Of a DNA stretch of 64,000 nt, positions 34,155-41,939 are shown piece after piece. The DNA is from Mycobacterium sp. IS-3022 (GTDB lineage: Bacteria; Actinomycetota; Actinomycetes; Mycobacteriales; Mycobacteriaceae), in contig NZ_LQIN01000034.1 in the NCBI RefSeq assembly GCF_001500065.1, positions 62,001 through 126,000 on the forward strand, read 5' to 3'. Below the pieces are notes generated by a model, which was not told where the DNA came from, ran no database searches, and saw only the letters and a list, made by a program, of their open reading frames with translations. A program made the translations under genes and the position numbers. Each line of letters begins with the position of its first letter. The stretch's first letter is position 1.

Positions 34155-35087
34155 TTGACTGTAATTCGGATAGGCACCCGGGGCAGCCTGCTGGCGACCA
34201 CCCAGGCCGGTACGGTCCGGGATGCGCTGATTGCCAACGGGCACGCCGCAGAACTCGTCACCATCTCCACCGAGGGCGACCGCAACCAGGGCCCCATCGC
34301 CGACATCGGCGTGGGCGTGTTCACCGCCGCTCTGCGGGAGGCCATCGATGACGGCCGGGTGGACGCCGCCGTGCACTCCTTCAAGGATTTGCCGACCGCG
34401 GCCGACCCGCGTTTCGTCATCGCTGCAAGCCCCCCGCGCGAAGACCCGCGCGACGCGCTGGTCGCCCGTGACGGACTGGTGCTCGGAGAGTTGCCGGCCG
34501 GCTCGCTGATCGGCACGTCGAGCCCGCGGCGGGCCGCACAGCTTAGAGCACTGGGTCTCGGTTTGGAAATCCGCCCCCTAAGAGGCAACCTGGATACCAG
34601 GTTGAACAGGGTTAGCAACGGTGATCTCGACGGCATCGTAGTCGCACGGGCGGGACTGGCTCGCATCGGGCGGCTGGCCGATGTCACCGAGACTCTCGAG
34701 TCGGTGCAGATGTTGCCAGCGCCGGCTCAAGGTGCGCTCGCGGTCGAGTGCCGCGCGGACGACACCGAGCTCGCCGCGCTGCTGGCGGAGTTGGACGACG
34801 CCGACACGCGCGCCGCAGTCACCGCTGAACGGGCCCTGCTCGCCCGACTGGAGGCGGGTTGTTCCGCACCGGTGGGCGCGATCGCTGAGGTGGTCGAGTC
34901 CATCGATGAGGACGGCAACGTCTTCGAAGAGGTGTCGCTGCGCGGCTGCGTGGCGGCGCTGAACGGATCCGACGTGATCCGCGCGTCCGGCGTCGGCACT
35001 CCCGACCGGGCCCGGGAGCTGGGGCTCTCGGTGGCCGAGGAGTTGTTCGACCTGGGGGCGCGCGAGCTCATGGCGGACGCCGATTGA
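34155..35087 (+). CDS. hemC: Porphobilinogen deaminase (hydroxymethylbilane synthase)
   Basis: 310 aa with a TTG start three bases after the hemA stop (TAACGC then TTG), the reading that gives [14 protein letters not shown]. It joins four porphobilinogen units into hydroxymethylbilane on a dipyrromethane cofactor bound to Cys236 ([11 protein letters not shown]). [19 protein letters not shown] and RGNLDTRL carry the substrate-binding Arg and Lys residues. The weak TTG start and the close spacing suggest translational coupling to hemA. Cytoplasmic. Confidence 0.96.
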   Translation: MTVIRIGTRGSLLATTQAGTVRDALIANGHAAELVTISTEGDRNQGPIADIGVGVFTAALREAIDDGRVDAAVHSFKDLPTAADPRFVIAASPPREDPRDALVARDGLVLGELPAGSLIGTSSPRRAAQLRALGLGLEIRPLRGNLDTRLNRVSNGDLDGIVVARAGLARIGRLADVTETLESVQMLPAPAQGALAVECRADDTELAALLAELDDADTRAAVTAERALLARLEAGCSAPVGAIAEVVESIDEDGNVFEEVSLRGCVAALNGSDVIRASGVGTPDRARELGLSVAEELFDLGARELMADAD

Positions 35088-35132
35088 AGCAGTAGAGCTG
35101 CGATGAGCGTTGAGCGAAGAGCAGAGAGATGA

Positions 35133-36812
35133 GTGACTGAGATGACAGGCCAGACCAGCGGGCGGGGGCGCAAGCCGAAGCCGGGCCGCATCACGTTCGT
35201 CGGTTCGGGTCCCGGTGACCCCGGACTGCTGACGACGCGGGCCCGCACCGTGCTCGGCAACGCCGCCCTGGTGTTCACCGATCCCGACGTGCCGGAGGCG
35301 GTGCTGGCCCTGGTGGGTAGCGAGCTGCCGCCCCCGTCGGGTCCCGAACCCGCGGCGGCAGCGCCGGCCGACGGCGACGCCGGGGGCGATGAGGCGCCGA
35401 CGATCCCAGGCGGACCCGACATCCGGTCGGCCGTCGGCGATCCGGCCGAGGTGGCCAAGACGCTGATCGCCGAGGCCCGCACGGGTGTCGACGTGGTGCG
35501 GCTGGTCGCCGGGGATCCACTGTCGGTGGACGCGGTGATCAGCGAGGTGTCGGCGCTGGCGAAGTCGCACCTGAACTTCGAGATCGTGCCGGGCCTGCCG
35601 GACACCACGGCGGTACCCACGTACGCGGGCCTGCCGCTGGGCTCGGCCCACACCGTGGCCGACGTTCGCGACCCGCACGTCGACTGGGCCGCGCTGGCCG
35701 CCGCACCGGGACCGCTGATCCTGCACGCCACGGCGACCCACCTGGCCGATGCGGCGCGCACGCTGATCGAGTACGGGCTCACCGCCACCACGCCCGTGGT
35801 GGTGACGGCCAGCGGCACAACATGCCAACAGCGTTCGGTCGAGACGACACTGGACGGGCTGCTCGACAAGGCGGTGCTGGACAAGCCGACGGGCATCGAG
35901 CCGGCCGGCCCCTTGGCCGGCCCCCTGGTCGTGACCATCGGCAAGACCGTGGCCAACCGCGCCAAGCTGAACTGGTGGGAAAGCCGTGCGCTGTACGGCT
36001 GGACCGTGCTGGTGCCGCGCACCAAGGACCAGGCCGGCGAGATGAGCGACAAGCTGGTGGGTCACGGAGCGCTCCCCATCGAGGTGCCCACCATCGCGGT
36101 AGAGCCGCCGCGCAGCCCGGCGCAGATGGAGCGCGCGGTCAAGGGTCTGGTCGACGGCCGGTTCCAGTGGGTGGTGTTCACCTCCACCAATGCGGTACGC
36201 GCGGTGTGGGAGAAGTTCAACGAGTTCGGTCTCGACGCGCGGGCCTTCTCCGGGGTGAAGATCGCCTGCGTCGGCCAGGCCACCGCCGACCGGGTGCGGG
36301 CGTTCGGCATCAACCCCGAACTGGTGCCGGCCGGCGAACAATCGTCGCTCGGCTTGCTCGATGAGTTCCCGCCGTACGACGACGTTTTCGATCCGGTGAA
36401 CCGTGTGCTGCTGCCGCGCGCCGACATCGCCACCGAGACGCTGGCCGAGGGGCTGCGCGAACGTGGTTGGGAGATCGAGGATGTCACGGCCTACCGCACG
36501 GTGCGCGCCGCGCCGCCGCCCGCGCACACCCGCGAGATGATCAAGACCGGTGGCTTCGACGCGGTCTGCTTCACCTCGAGCTCGACGGTTCGCAACCTGG
36601 TCGGCATCGCGGGCAAGCCGCACGCGCGGACCATCGTCGCGTGCATCGGGCCCAAAACCGCCGAGACCGCAGCCGAATTCGGCCTTCGGGTGGATGTGCA
36701 GCCCGAAGTCGCGGCCGTCGGGCCGCTGGTGGAGGCGCTCGCCGAACACGCCGCCCGGTTGCGCGCCGAGGGCGCACTGCCGCCGCCGCGTAAGAAGAGC
36801 CGGCGTCGCTGA
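35133..36812 (+). CDS. hemD: Uroporphyrinogen-III synthase fused to a SUMT-like methyltransferase domain
   Basis: 559 aa. Residues about 19-260 resemble the tetrapyrrole methylase fold (GRITFVGSGPGDPGLLTTRA), but the SAM site that normally reads GGDPF is RLVAGDPLSVDAV, and an acidic-proline linker of about 30 residues (PPPSGPEPAAAAPADGDA and on) sits inside the domain. Methyltransferase activity is therefore uncertain. Residues about 280-545 form a uroporphyrinogen-III synthase domain (VVFTSTNAVRAVWEKF; VCFTSSSTVRNLVG), which cyclises hydroxymethylbilane. This is the Rv0511-type fusion. GTG 35133 is chosen; ATG 35142 is also possible. Confidence 0.9.
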   Translation: MTEMTGQTSGRGRKPKPGRITFVGSGPGDPGLLTTRARTVLGNAALVFTDPDVPEAVLALVGSELPPPSGPEPAAAAPADGDAGGDEAPTIPGGPDIRSAVGDPAEVAKTLIAEARTGVDVVRLVAGDPLSVDAVISEVSALAKSHLNFEIVPGLPDTTAVPTYAGLPLGSAHTVADVRDPHVDWAALAAAPGPLILHATATHLADAARTLIEYGLTATTPVVVTASGTTCQQRSVETTLDGLLDKAVLDKPTGIEPAGPLAGPLVVTIGKTVANRAKLNWWESRALYGWTVLVPRTKDQAGEMSDKLVGHGALPIEVPTIAVEPPRSPAQMERAVKGLVDGRFQWVVFTSTNAVRAVWEKFNEFGLDARAFSGVKIACVGQATADRVRAFGINPELVPAGEQSSLGLLDEFPPYDDVFDPVNRVLLPRADIATETLAEGLRERGWEIEDVTAYRTVRAAPPPAHTREMIKTGGFDAVCFTSSSTVRNLVGIAGKPHARTIVACIGPKTAETAAEFGLRVDVQPEVAAVGPLVEALAEHAARLRAEGALPPPRKKSRRR

Positions 36813-36828
36813 CCGCGAGGAGCCGCTA

Positions 36829-37809
36829 GTGGGCTTTCCCAGGCATCGGCCGCGCAGGCTGCGCGCCACGCCGGCGATGCGGCGACTCGTCGCCGAAACC
36901 ACTTTGGAGCCACGACAACTGGTGCTGCCGATGTTCGTCGCCGACGGCATCGATGAACCACGCGAAATCGGTTCCATGCCCGGTGTCGTGCAGCACACCC
37001 GTGACTCGCTGCGTCGCGCCGCCGCCGACGCCGTGGCCGCGGGCGTGGGCGGCCTGATGCTGTTCGGCGTGCCGCGCGACGAGGACAAGGACCCAACGGG
37101 GTCTGCGGGGGTGGCCGAGGACGGCGTTCTCAACGTCGCGCTGCGCGATCTCGCCAAGGACCTCGGCGACGACACGGTGCTGATGGCCGACACCTGCCTC
37201 GACGAGTTCACCGACCACGGCCACTGCGGGATTTTGGACGGGACGGGCAGGGTTGATAATGACCTGACCAACCGACGATACGTGGAACTCGCTGTGGCAC
37301 AAGCCGATTCGGGTGCACACGTGGTCGGGCCGAGCGGCATGATGGACGGCCAGGTCGCAGCGATCCGGGACGGCCTGGACGCCGCGGGGCACACCGACAC
37401 GGTGATCCTGGCCTACGCCGCGAAGTTCGCCTCCGGTTTCTACGGCCCGTTCCGGGAGGCGGTGGGGTCGAGCCTGCGCGGGGATCGCCGTACGTACCAA
37501 CAGAATCCGGGCAACGCCCGGGAAGCACTGCACGAGGTCGAACTCGACATCGACGAGGGCGCCGACATCGTGATGGTCAAGCCCGCGATGGGATATCTCG
37601 ACGTCGTGCGTGCGGCCGCGGACCTCTCGCCCGTGCCGGTGGCCGCCTACCAGGTGTCCGGCGAGTATTCGATGATCAGCGCCGCGGCCGCCAACGGTTG
37701 GATCGACCTGCAGACCGTCGCGCTGGAGACCCTCATGGGTATCCGGCGGGCGGGCGCCGACATCGTGTTGACGTACTGGGCGGCCGACGTCGCCGGTTGG
37801 TTGGCGTGA
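36829..37809 (+). CDS. hemB: Delta-aminolevulinic acid dehydratase (porphobilinogen synthase)
   Basis: 326 aa from GTG 36829, with GAGGAG six bases upstream; the longer in-frame opening overlaps hemD in another phase and is rejected. It condenses two 5-aminolevulinate to porphobilinogen. Two active-site lysines are in LAYAAKFASGFYGPF and DIVMVKPAMGYLD; the metal region DTCLDEFTDHGHCGI carries cysteines. The next membrane-protein gene starts inside its stop codon. Cytoplasmic octamer in known members. Confidence 0.97.
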   Translation: MGFPRHRPRRLRATPAMRRLVAETTLEPRQLVLPMFVADGIDEPREIGSMPGVVQHTRDSLRRAAADAVAAGVGGLMLFGVPRDEDKDPTGSAGVAEDGVLNVALRDLAKDLGDDTVLMADTCLDEFTDHGHCGILDGTGRVDNDLTNRRYVELAVAQADSGAHVVGPSGMMDGQVAAIRDGLDAAGHTDTVILAYAAKFASGFYGPFREAVGSSLRGDRRTYQQNPGNAREALHEVELDIDEGADIVMVKPAMGYLDVVRAAADLSPVPVAAYQVSGEYSMISAAAANGWIDLQTVALETLMGIRRAGADIVLTYWAADVAGWLA

Positions 37810-38231
37810 GCCCGGAACCGCCCGCCGCGCCCGGTGCCCGACCGGAGGACGTCGACACCGGCTTCTGGCTCTGGGTGGCGGCGCTTGCGCTGATGGTCGT
37901 CGGGCATGTCGTCGACCTACTGGTCACCGATCGCGCTCGCGAGCTGCCGGTCCCGGTGCTGGTGGTCTCGGTGACCTTCGTGGTGATCCTTGCGGCCGTC
38001 GTACTGACCTTCCAGATCCTGATGCGGCACGGCTACCGGTGGGCCCGCACCGTGCTGACCGGCGCCGGTCTGGCGGTGGTCGTCTATGTGGCGACCAGCC
38101 TGTTCAACTCTGACCGTCCGGCCGCCGCCGCGGTCGCCTACGCCGTCACCGCCATCCTCGGGTCGGTGCTGATCCTCGGGGGCGCATATCTCTTGCACCG
38201 CAAAGACGCCACAGATTACTTCACGCGGTGA
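37806..38231 (+). CDS. Small membrane protein with four predicted helices (Rv0513-like position)
   Basis: 141 aa from GTG 37806 overlapping the hemB stop. After a Pro-rich start it has four hydrophobic segments: FWLWVAALALMVVGHVVDLL, VLVVSVTFVVILAAVVLTFQIL, TVLTGAGLAVVVYVATSLF and VAYAVTAILGSVLILGGAYLL, ending in a short cytosolic tail. It shows no known catalytic motif. It is the first of four small membrane genes after hemB, in the position of M. tuberculosis Rv0513. Its role in the heme operon is unknown. Confidence 0.8.
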   Translation: MSPEPPAAPGARPEDVDTGFWLWVAALALMVVGHVVDLLVTDRARELPVPVLVVSVTFVVILAAVVLTFQILMRHGYRWARTVLTGAGLAVVVYVATSLFNSDRPAAAAVAYAVTAILGSVLILGGAYLLHRKDATDYFTR

Positions 38232-38251
38232 CGGGTTAGGCTGACCCGACC

Positions 38252-38623
38252 ATGACCGCTCCCGCGCCGCGAACCCGCGTCGTCACCGCCGCCTTCTGGT
38301 GCTGGGTCGTCGCCTCGGTGATGTTGATGGTCGGCGGGTTGATCGCCGCCTCGGTGAACCTGCCGGCCCTGTTCCGCGGCGCGGGCATGCTCACGGTCGC
38401 CGCCGGCGCCGGTATGGCATTCCTTGCCGGCCGGATCCGCACCGGTGATGTCCGGTTCCGCAGGGCGGGTGTCGCGCTGTCGTTGACGATCGTCGTGTTC
38501 GTCGTGCTGCTCTCGGCGCGGGGCATCGTGCACATCGTGACCCTGATCGCGGTCCTGCCGCTGATCGCCGGGGCGATCCTCGTCACCCGGCCGGGTGCGG
38601 CGAAGCAAGAGGAACCGACGTGA
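38252..38623 (+). CDS. Small membrane protein with four predicted helices (Rv0514-like position)
   Basis: 123 aa, related in layout to its upstream neighbour: an opening RVVTAAFWCWVVASVMLMVGGLIA segment, a second around GAGMLTVAAGAGMAFLAG, then VALSLTIVVFVVLLSA and IVTLIAVLPLIAGAILV. The matching FW-W-VA-ALMVVG-type first helix in both proteins suggests an ancient tandem duplication. Its stop overlaps the GTG start of the next gene. No function can be assigned. Confidence 0.78.
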   Translation: MTAPAPRTRVVTAAFWCWVVASVMLMVGGLIAASVNLPALFRGAGMLTVAAGAGMAFLAGRIRTGDVRFRRAGVALSLTIVVFVVLLSARGIVHIVTLIAVLPLIAGAILVTRPGAAKQEEPT

Positions 38624-39102
38624 CCGACAACCAGGTCCGACCCCAAGTGCTGTTCTACGAGCAGGGAGCCAGCTGGTGGTGGGTGGCGGCAGGGCCCGCG
38701 GCGGCGATCGCCATGGGGTTGATCCAGGCGTCCGCCGGCTACGGCTTCCAGGTGCTGATGCCCGGCGTGTTCCTCGTGCTCGTCAGCGGCTTCCTCGGGA
38801 TCCAGGTCAAGGCCGCGCGCATCCACACCTCGGTCGAGCTGACGCCGGAGACCCTGCGGCAGGGCACCGAACGCATCCGCACCGACGAGATCGTCCGCGT
38901 CTACCCCGAAGCGACCGGCAGCGAGACGCCGAAGTGGCAGGCGGCACGGGCGCTCGGCGAGCTCACCGGCGTTCCGCGTGGCCGCACCGGCATCGGGCTC
39001 AAGCTGACCAACGACCGCACCGCGCAGGCGTGGGCGCGCAAGCACCAGCGGCTGCGGGAGGCGCTGACTCAGCTGATCGAAGAGCGCATCCCACCGGCAT
39101 GA
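38620..39102 (+). CDS. DUF3093-like membrane protein
   Basis: 160 aa. The start LFYEQGASWWWVAAGPAAAIAMGLIQASAGYGFQVLMPGVFLVLVSG holds two transmembrane segments, and the C-terminal half is a soluble domain with VELTPETLRQGTERIRTDEI and IGLKLTNDRTAQAW. The family is found in actinobacteria and its role is unknown. It overlaps its neighbours on both sides by four bases, so the four small genes are translated as a coupled set with hemB. Confidence 0.8.
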   Translation: MTDNQVRPQVLFYEQGASWWWVAAGPAAAIAMGLIQASAGYGFQVLMPGVFLVLVSGFLGIQVKAARIHTSVELTPETLRQGTERIRTDEIVRVYPEATGSETPKWQAARALGELTGVPRGRTGIGLKLTNDRTAQAWARKHQRLREALTQLIEERIPPA

Positions 39103-39350
39103 CCGTACGGGCAACGCTGGAGCTGATGCTGGCCCTCGCCGCGGCGGTCGGCAGCGTGCTGAGCTGGCTGGCGGCCACCACCACGGTCATGGTGGCGCCG
39201 GTGCTCGAAGGCGAACCCCCGACGACGTCGGTGGAGTACAGCGCGCCCCTGCTGGGGCTGGCGCTGGTGTTGGCGACGGTCGCGGGCGTGCTGGCGGTGC
39301 TCGCGGTGGCACGGTTCCGCCGCCGCCGCCCTCCTCCCGCCCGCGGGTGA
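39099..39350 (+). CDS. Small two-helix membrane protein
   Basis: 83 aa from ATG 39099. Two hydrophobic helices, LELMLALAAAVGSVLSWLA and LLGLALVLATVAGVLAVLAVARF, are joined by an extracytoplasmic loop (EGEPPTTSVEYSAP). The C terminus is basic with Pro and Arg. The arrangement is common in actinobacteria. It is the last gene of the heme operon; 115 bp follow before the oxygenase gene. Confidence 0.78.
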   Translation: MTVRATLELMLALAAAVGSVLSWLAATTTVMVAPVLEGEPPTTSVEYSAPLLGLALVLATVAGVLAVLAVARFRRRRPPPARG

Positions 39351-39434
39351 CCGCGTCTGCACGGCGACACGCCCGCTGCACCGCGTAGAAAGAGGCCGCT
39401 CGCGGTTGGTGAGAGGTCGCTCACATCCACTTGG

Positions 39435-39454
39435 TACAAAGTGCAGAATTTGTA
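39435..39454. promoter_or_regulatory. Operator candidate upstream of the MpaB-type oxygenase
   Basis: TACAAA (39435-39440) and TTTGTA (39449-39454) are perfect 6-bp inverted arms around 8 bases, an AT-rich island in GC-rich DNA, 12 bp ahead of the ATG at 39466. The oxygenase gene overlaps a TetR gene, so autoregulation through this site is a natural guess. Confidence 0.5.
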
Positions 39455-39465
39455 ACACTGTGCCA

Positions 39466-40323
39466 ATGACCGAGTTGGTGGAAAAAGACGACAGCGTGGA
39501 CGACGCCCTGCCGCTGGGGCCGCAGTCGCTGGTGTGGCGCTACTTCGGGGACAACCGGATGTACCTGATCGGGCCACGGCCTGCGGTGCTGCAGAACATG
39601 CTCGCCGAACTCGGCCAGGGCGTGCTCGACCACTCGGTGTTCTTCGACGACACCGCCGCCCGGGTGAAGCGCTCCCTGCCGCCGATCTTCAACACCGTCT
39701 ACGGCTCCGACGACGATCATCCCGGCACCCAGGTGCGCGACTTCCACACCGAGATCAAAGGTGAAATGCCGGACGGCAAGCGCTATCACGCGTTAGACCC
39801 GGACACCTACTTCTGGGCGCACGCGACGTTCGTCGATCAGGTGCTGTACTTCGCCGACACCTTCGTCAAGCGGTTGAGCCGTGAGGACAAGGAACAGATC
39901 TACCTCGAGTCGAAGACGTGGTACCGCCGCTATGGCGTGAGCGACCGGCCGATGCCTGCCACCTACGACGAATTCGAGCGCTACTGGGACCGCATGCTCG
40001 ACGAGATCGTCGTCGCTCACCGGACCGCACGGTACGGAGTCGGCTACGTGACGAAGGGTTTGCCCTGCCCGAAAGGCGTTCCGCGGTGGGCGTGGCGGCT
40101 GATCGCCCCGGTGTTCAACCCGTTGGCGGCGTTCCTGACCACCGGCGGTCTGCCGCCACGCGCCCGCGCGCTGCTCGAGCTGCCGTGGAGTGACCGCCAG
40201 GAGCGGCGGTACCAGCGCTTCGCCGCGGTGTGTCGGTCGCGGCCGGTCAACTCGGTGTGGGACCGTCTGCCAATGTCTGTGCGCTACAACGGCTATGCGC
40301 AAAAGGGCTATGCCCGGGCGTGA
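39466..40323 (+). CDS. Oxygenase MpaB/DUF2236 family protein
   Basis: 285 aa from ATG 39466. The family signatures are visible: [48 protein letters not shown] and the RTPVY-like KTWYRRYGV with WDRMLDEI near the middle. HATF lies in the heme-type His motif of MpaB and latex clearing protein relatives. Members are oxygenases or of unknown activity; in mycobacteria many copies exist. The last 14 bases overlap the TetR gene. A palindromic operator candidate lies just upstream. Confidence 0.9.
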   Translation: MTELVEKDDSVDDALPLGPQSLVWRYFGDNRMYLIGPRPAVLQNMLAELGQGVLDHSVFFDDTAARVKRSLPPIFNTVYGSDDDHPGTQVRDFHTEIKGEMPDGKRYHALDPDTYFWAHATFVDQVLYFADTFVKRLSREDKEQIYLESKTWYRRYGVSDRPMPATYDEFERYWDRMLDEIVVAHRTARYGVGYVTKGLPCPKGVPRWAWRLIAPVFNPLAAFLTTGGLPPRARALLELPWSDRQERRYQRFAAVCRSRPVNSVWDRLPMSVRYNGYAQKGYARA

Positions 40324-41002
40324 GCCCGCGACGGGCCCTGATTCGTCGCCCGCGACGGGCCCTGATTCGTCGCCCACGACGGGGCCTGATTCGTCGCCCA
40401 CGACGGGGCCTGATTCGTCGCCCACGACGGAAGCCATCCTCGACGCCGCCGTCATCGAGTTCGAGCGGCACGGCGTGCGCCGGGTCGCACTCGATGATGT
40501 CGCCCGTCGCGCCGGGGTCAGCCGCACCACCATCTACCGGCGATTCGCCAACCGCAACGAACTCGTCGCCGCAGTGATCGAGCGCGAGAACATCGCGCTG
40601 TTCGCCGACATCGCCGACGAGGTCAAACGAGTTGGGCCGCAGTCGAATCACTACGTCGAGGCATTCACGCTCTCGATCCTGAAGTTCCGCCGCCACCGGG
40701 TGCTGTACCGAATGCTGACCGATGAGCCGGCACTGCTGCTCGAGCTCACGCGTACGCATTACGGGGCGGCGATCGCCCGGATGGCCGCGGCGTTGCGGAC
40801 CATCTTCGGAGCCGGGTTCACCGAGCGGATCGGCGAGCAGGCGATCGAGGAGCTGGCCGACATCACCTTGCGGTACGCGGCGATGGTGCTGCTGCTGCCC
40901 AGTACCCAGCCGCTGGAGTCCGCCGACGACATCCGCACCTTCGCCCGCCGGCACTTCCTGCCGAGCCTGCCGCCGGCGCTGCGCACCGCGCCGACTGGTT
41001 AG
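40310..41002 (+). CDS. TetR family regulator with an octapeptide-repeat N terminus
   Basis: 230 aa from ATG 40310, which overlaps the end of the MpaB gene. Residues 6-37 are four tandem copies of [16 protein letters not shown] encoded by a 24-bp repeat, followed by the [44 protein letters not shown]. The arm is unusual for TetR proteins, which normally start a few residues before the first helix. The C-terminal ligand domain is of ordinary length. Likely regulates the co-transcribed MpaB-type gene through the site at 39435. Confidence 0.88.
   Translation: MPGREPATGPDSSPATGPDSSPTTGPDSSPTTGPDSSPTTEAILDAAVIEFERHGVRRVALDDVARRAGVSRTTIYRRFANRNELVAAVIERENIALFADIADEVKRVGPQSNHYVEAFTLSILKFRRHRVLYRMLTDEPALLLELTRTHYGAAIARMAAALRTIFGAGFTERIGEQAIEELADITLRYAAMVLLLPSTQPLESADDIRTFARRHFLPSLPPALRTAPTG
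40325..40430 (+). repeat. 24-bp tandem repeat in the 5' end of the TetR gene
   Basis: Four full copies at 40325-40348, 40349-40372, 40373-40396 and 40397-40420, plus ten bases of a fifth. The unit starts CCC[GA]CGACGGG. Period eight codons, frame preserved. The first copy starts two bases after the stop of the preceding gene, so the repeat sits right at the gene junction. Confidence 0.95.
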
Positions 41003-41046
41003 CCCGCCTCTGTTTGGTGGATCACACGTTCGGGCAGATATATGCC

Positions 41047-41373
41047 ATGAGCACCGACGACAAGCAGCAGGATGACGATCGGCTCACCGACGAACAGCGG
41101 AAAGCCGAACCGGAAACCGACGAACACCACCAGGTCACCAGCGAGCAGGAGACACCGCCGCCGACCGAGAAGCCCGACGTCACCGACGAGCATCGTGAGA
41201 AGGCCAAAGAGATGTACAAGGCCTACGAGGAGGACCGGCCGACCACCAAGATGCCGGGCAGCGGCGGGGCGGTCGCGGGTACCGCCGTCAACGACTGGCT
41301 CGACGACGAGGGCAACCCGAAATTCAGCGAGGAATCCGCAGGCGGCCAAGGCGCCGAGAGCACCGGTAACTGA
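41047..41373 (+). CDS. Small acidic disordered protein of unknown function
   Basis: 108 aa from ATG 41047; an in-frame ATG at 41014 is possible. More than a third of the residues are Asp, Glu, Gln or Lys (TDEQRKAEPETDEHHQ and on) with no predicted fold until the short MPGSGGAVAGTAVNDWLDDEGNP segment, which looks like the most conserved part. The composition resembles hydrophilin or stress-type mycobacterial proteins. No partner is obvious. Confidence 0.7.
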   Translation: MSTDDKQQDDDRLTDEQRKAEPETDEHHQVTSEQETPPPTEKPDVTDEHREKAKEMYKAYEEDRPTTKMPGSGGAVAGTAVNDWLDDEGNPKFSEESAGGQGAESTGN

Positions 41374-41453
41374 CTCTGCGTCGGGACCACCATCTCGTAG
41401 AGGTGGAACTCGGTGTCTCGGTCGACCCGTAGCGCTGCCTACGCTAGGCAACC

Positions 41454-41939
41454 GTGACCACTCTCGAACAGATCGCGCCCGTCTTCGTCGAGATGGCGCA
41501 TTCGATCGTGTGGGCCTCGGTGGCCACCGTCGACGCCAACGGTCGTCCCCGCACCCGCATCCTGCACCCGATATGGGAGTGGGACGGCACCGACCTGCTC
41601 GGCTGGATCGCCACCGTGCCGACCCCCATCAAGAAGGACCATCTCGCCGTGCACCCCGAGGTTTCGGTGAGCTACTGGAGCACCAACCACGACACCTGCA
41701 GCGCCGAGTGCCTGGTCGAGTGGTACGTCGACGACGAGACGCGGACCGCGGTGTGGGACAAGTTCGCGAACGGTCCCGAGCCGGTGGGCTACGACCCGAG
41801 GATCGTCCCGATGTGGCAGGACGGGCCGACCTCCGACGAGTTCGCGGCGCTGCGGTTGACCCCCTACCGCATCAGGGTGATGCCCGGCACCGTGATGACG
41901 AAAGGCGAAGGGGCACCGCTGACCTGGTCCTCGACATGA
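41454..41939 (+). CDS. Pyridoxamine 5'-phosphate oxidase-related (PPOX/FMN-split barrel) protein
   Basis: 161 aa, GTG start. The strands SIVWASVATVDANGRPRTRILHPIWEW, LLGWIATVPTPIKKDHLAVHPEVSVSYWS and the final VMPGTVMTKGEGAPLTWSS fit the flavin-binding split-barrel fold, which may bind FMN or F420. It overlaps the start of a cytochrome P450 gene by four bases, which hints at a role in delivering electrons or handling the P450 product, though no family precedent is known to me. Confidence 0.85.
   Translation: MTTLEQIAPVFVEMAHSIVWASVATVDANGRPRTRILHPIWEWDGTDLLGWIATVPTPIKKDHLAVHPEVSVSYWSTNHDTCSAECLVEWYVDDETRTAVWDKFANGPEPVGYDPRIVPMWQDGPTSDEFAALRLTPYRIRVMPGTVMTKGEGAPLTWSST

Noticed and set aside
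32688-34376. A 562-codon open frame on the - strand opposite hemA
   Set aside because: The protein is a His/Gly/Arg/Gln-rich shadow; hemA is clearly the coding reading.
34578-37400. A 940-codon open frame on the - strand opposite hemC, hemD and hemB
   Set aside because: It mirrors three strong genes on the + strand, has no family-like sequence, and arises from the high GC of third positions.
41072-41935. An extension of the P450 gene upstream through the acidic protein and PPOX gene
   Set aside because: Composition is Arg/Pro/Thr-rich shadow and overlaps two well-supported genes; ATG 41936 starts a normal P450.
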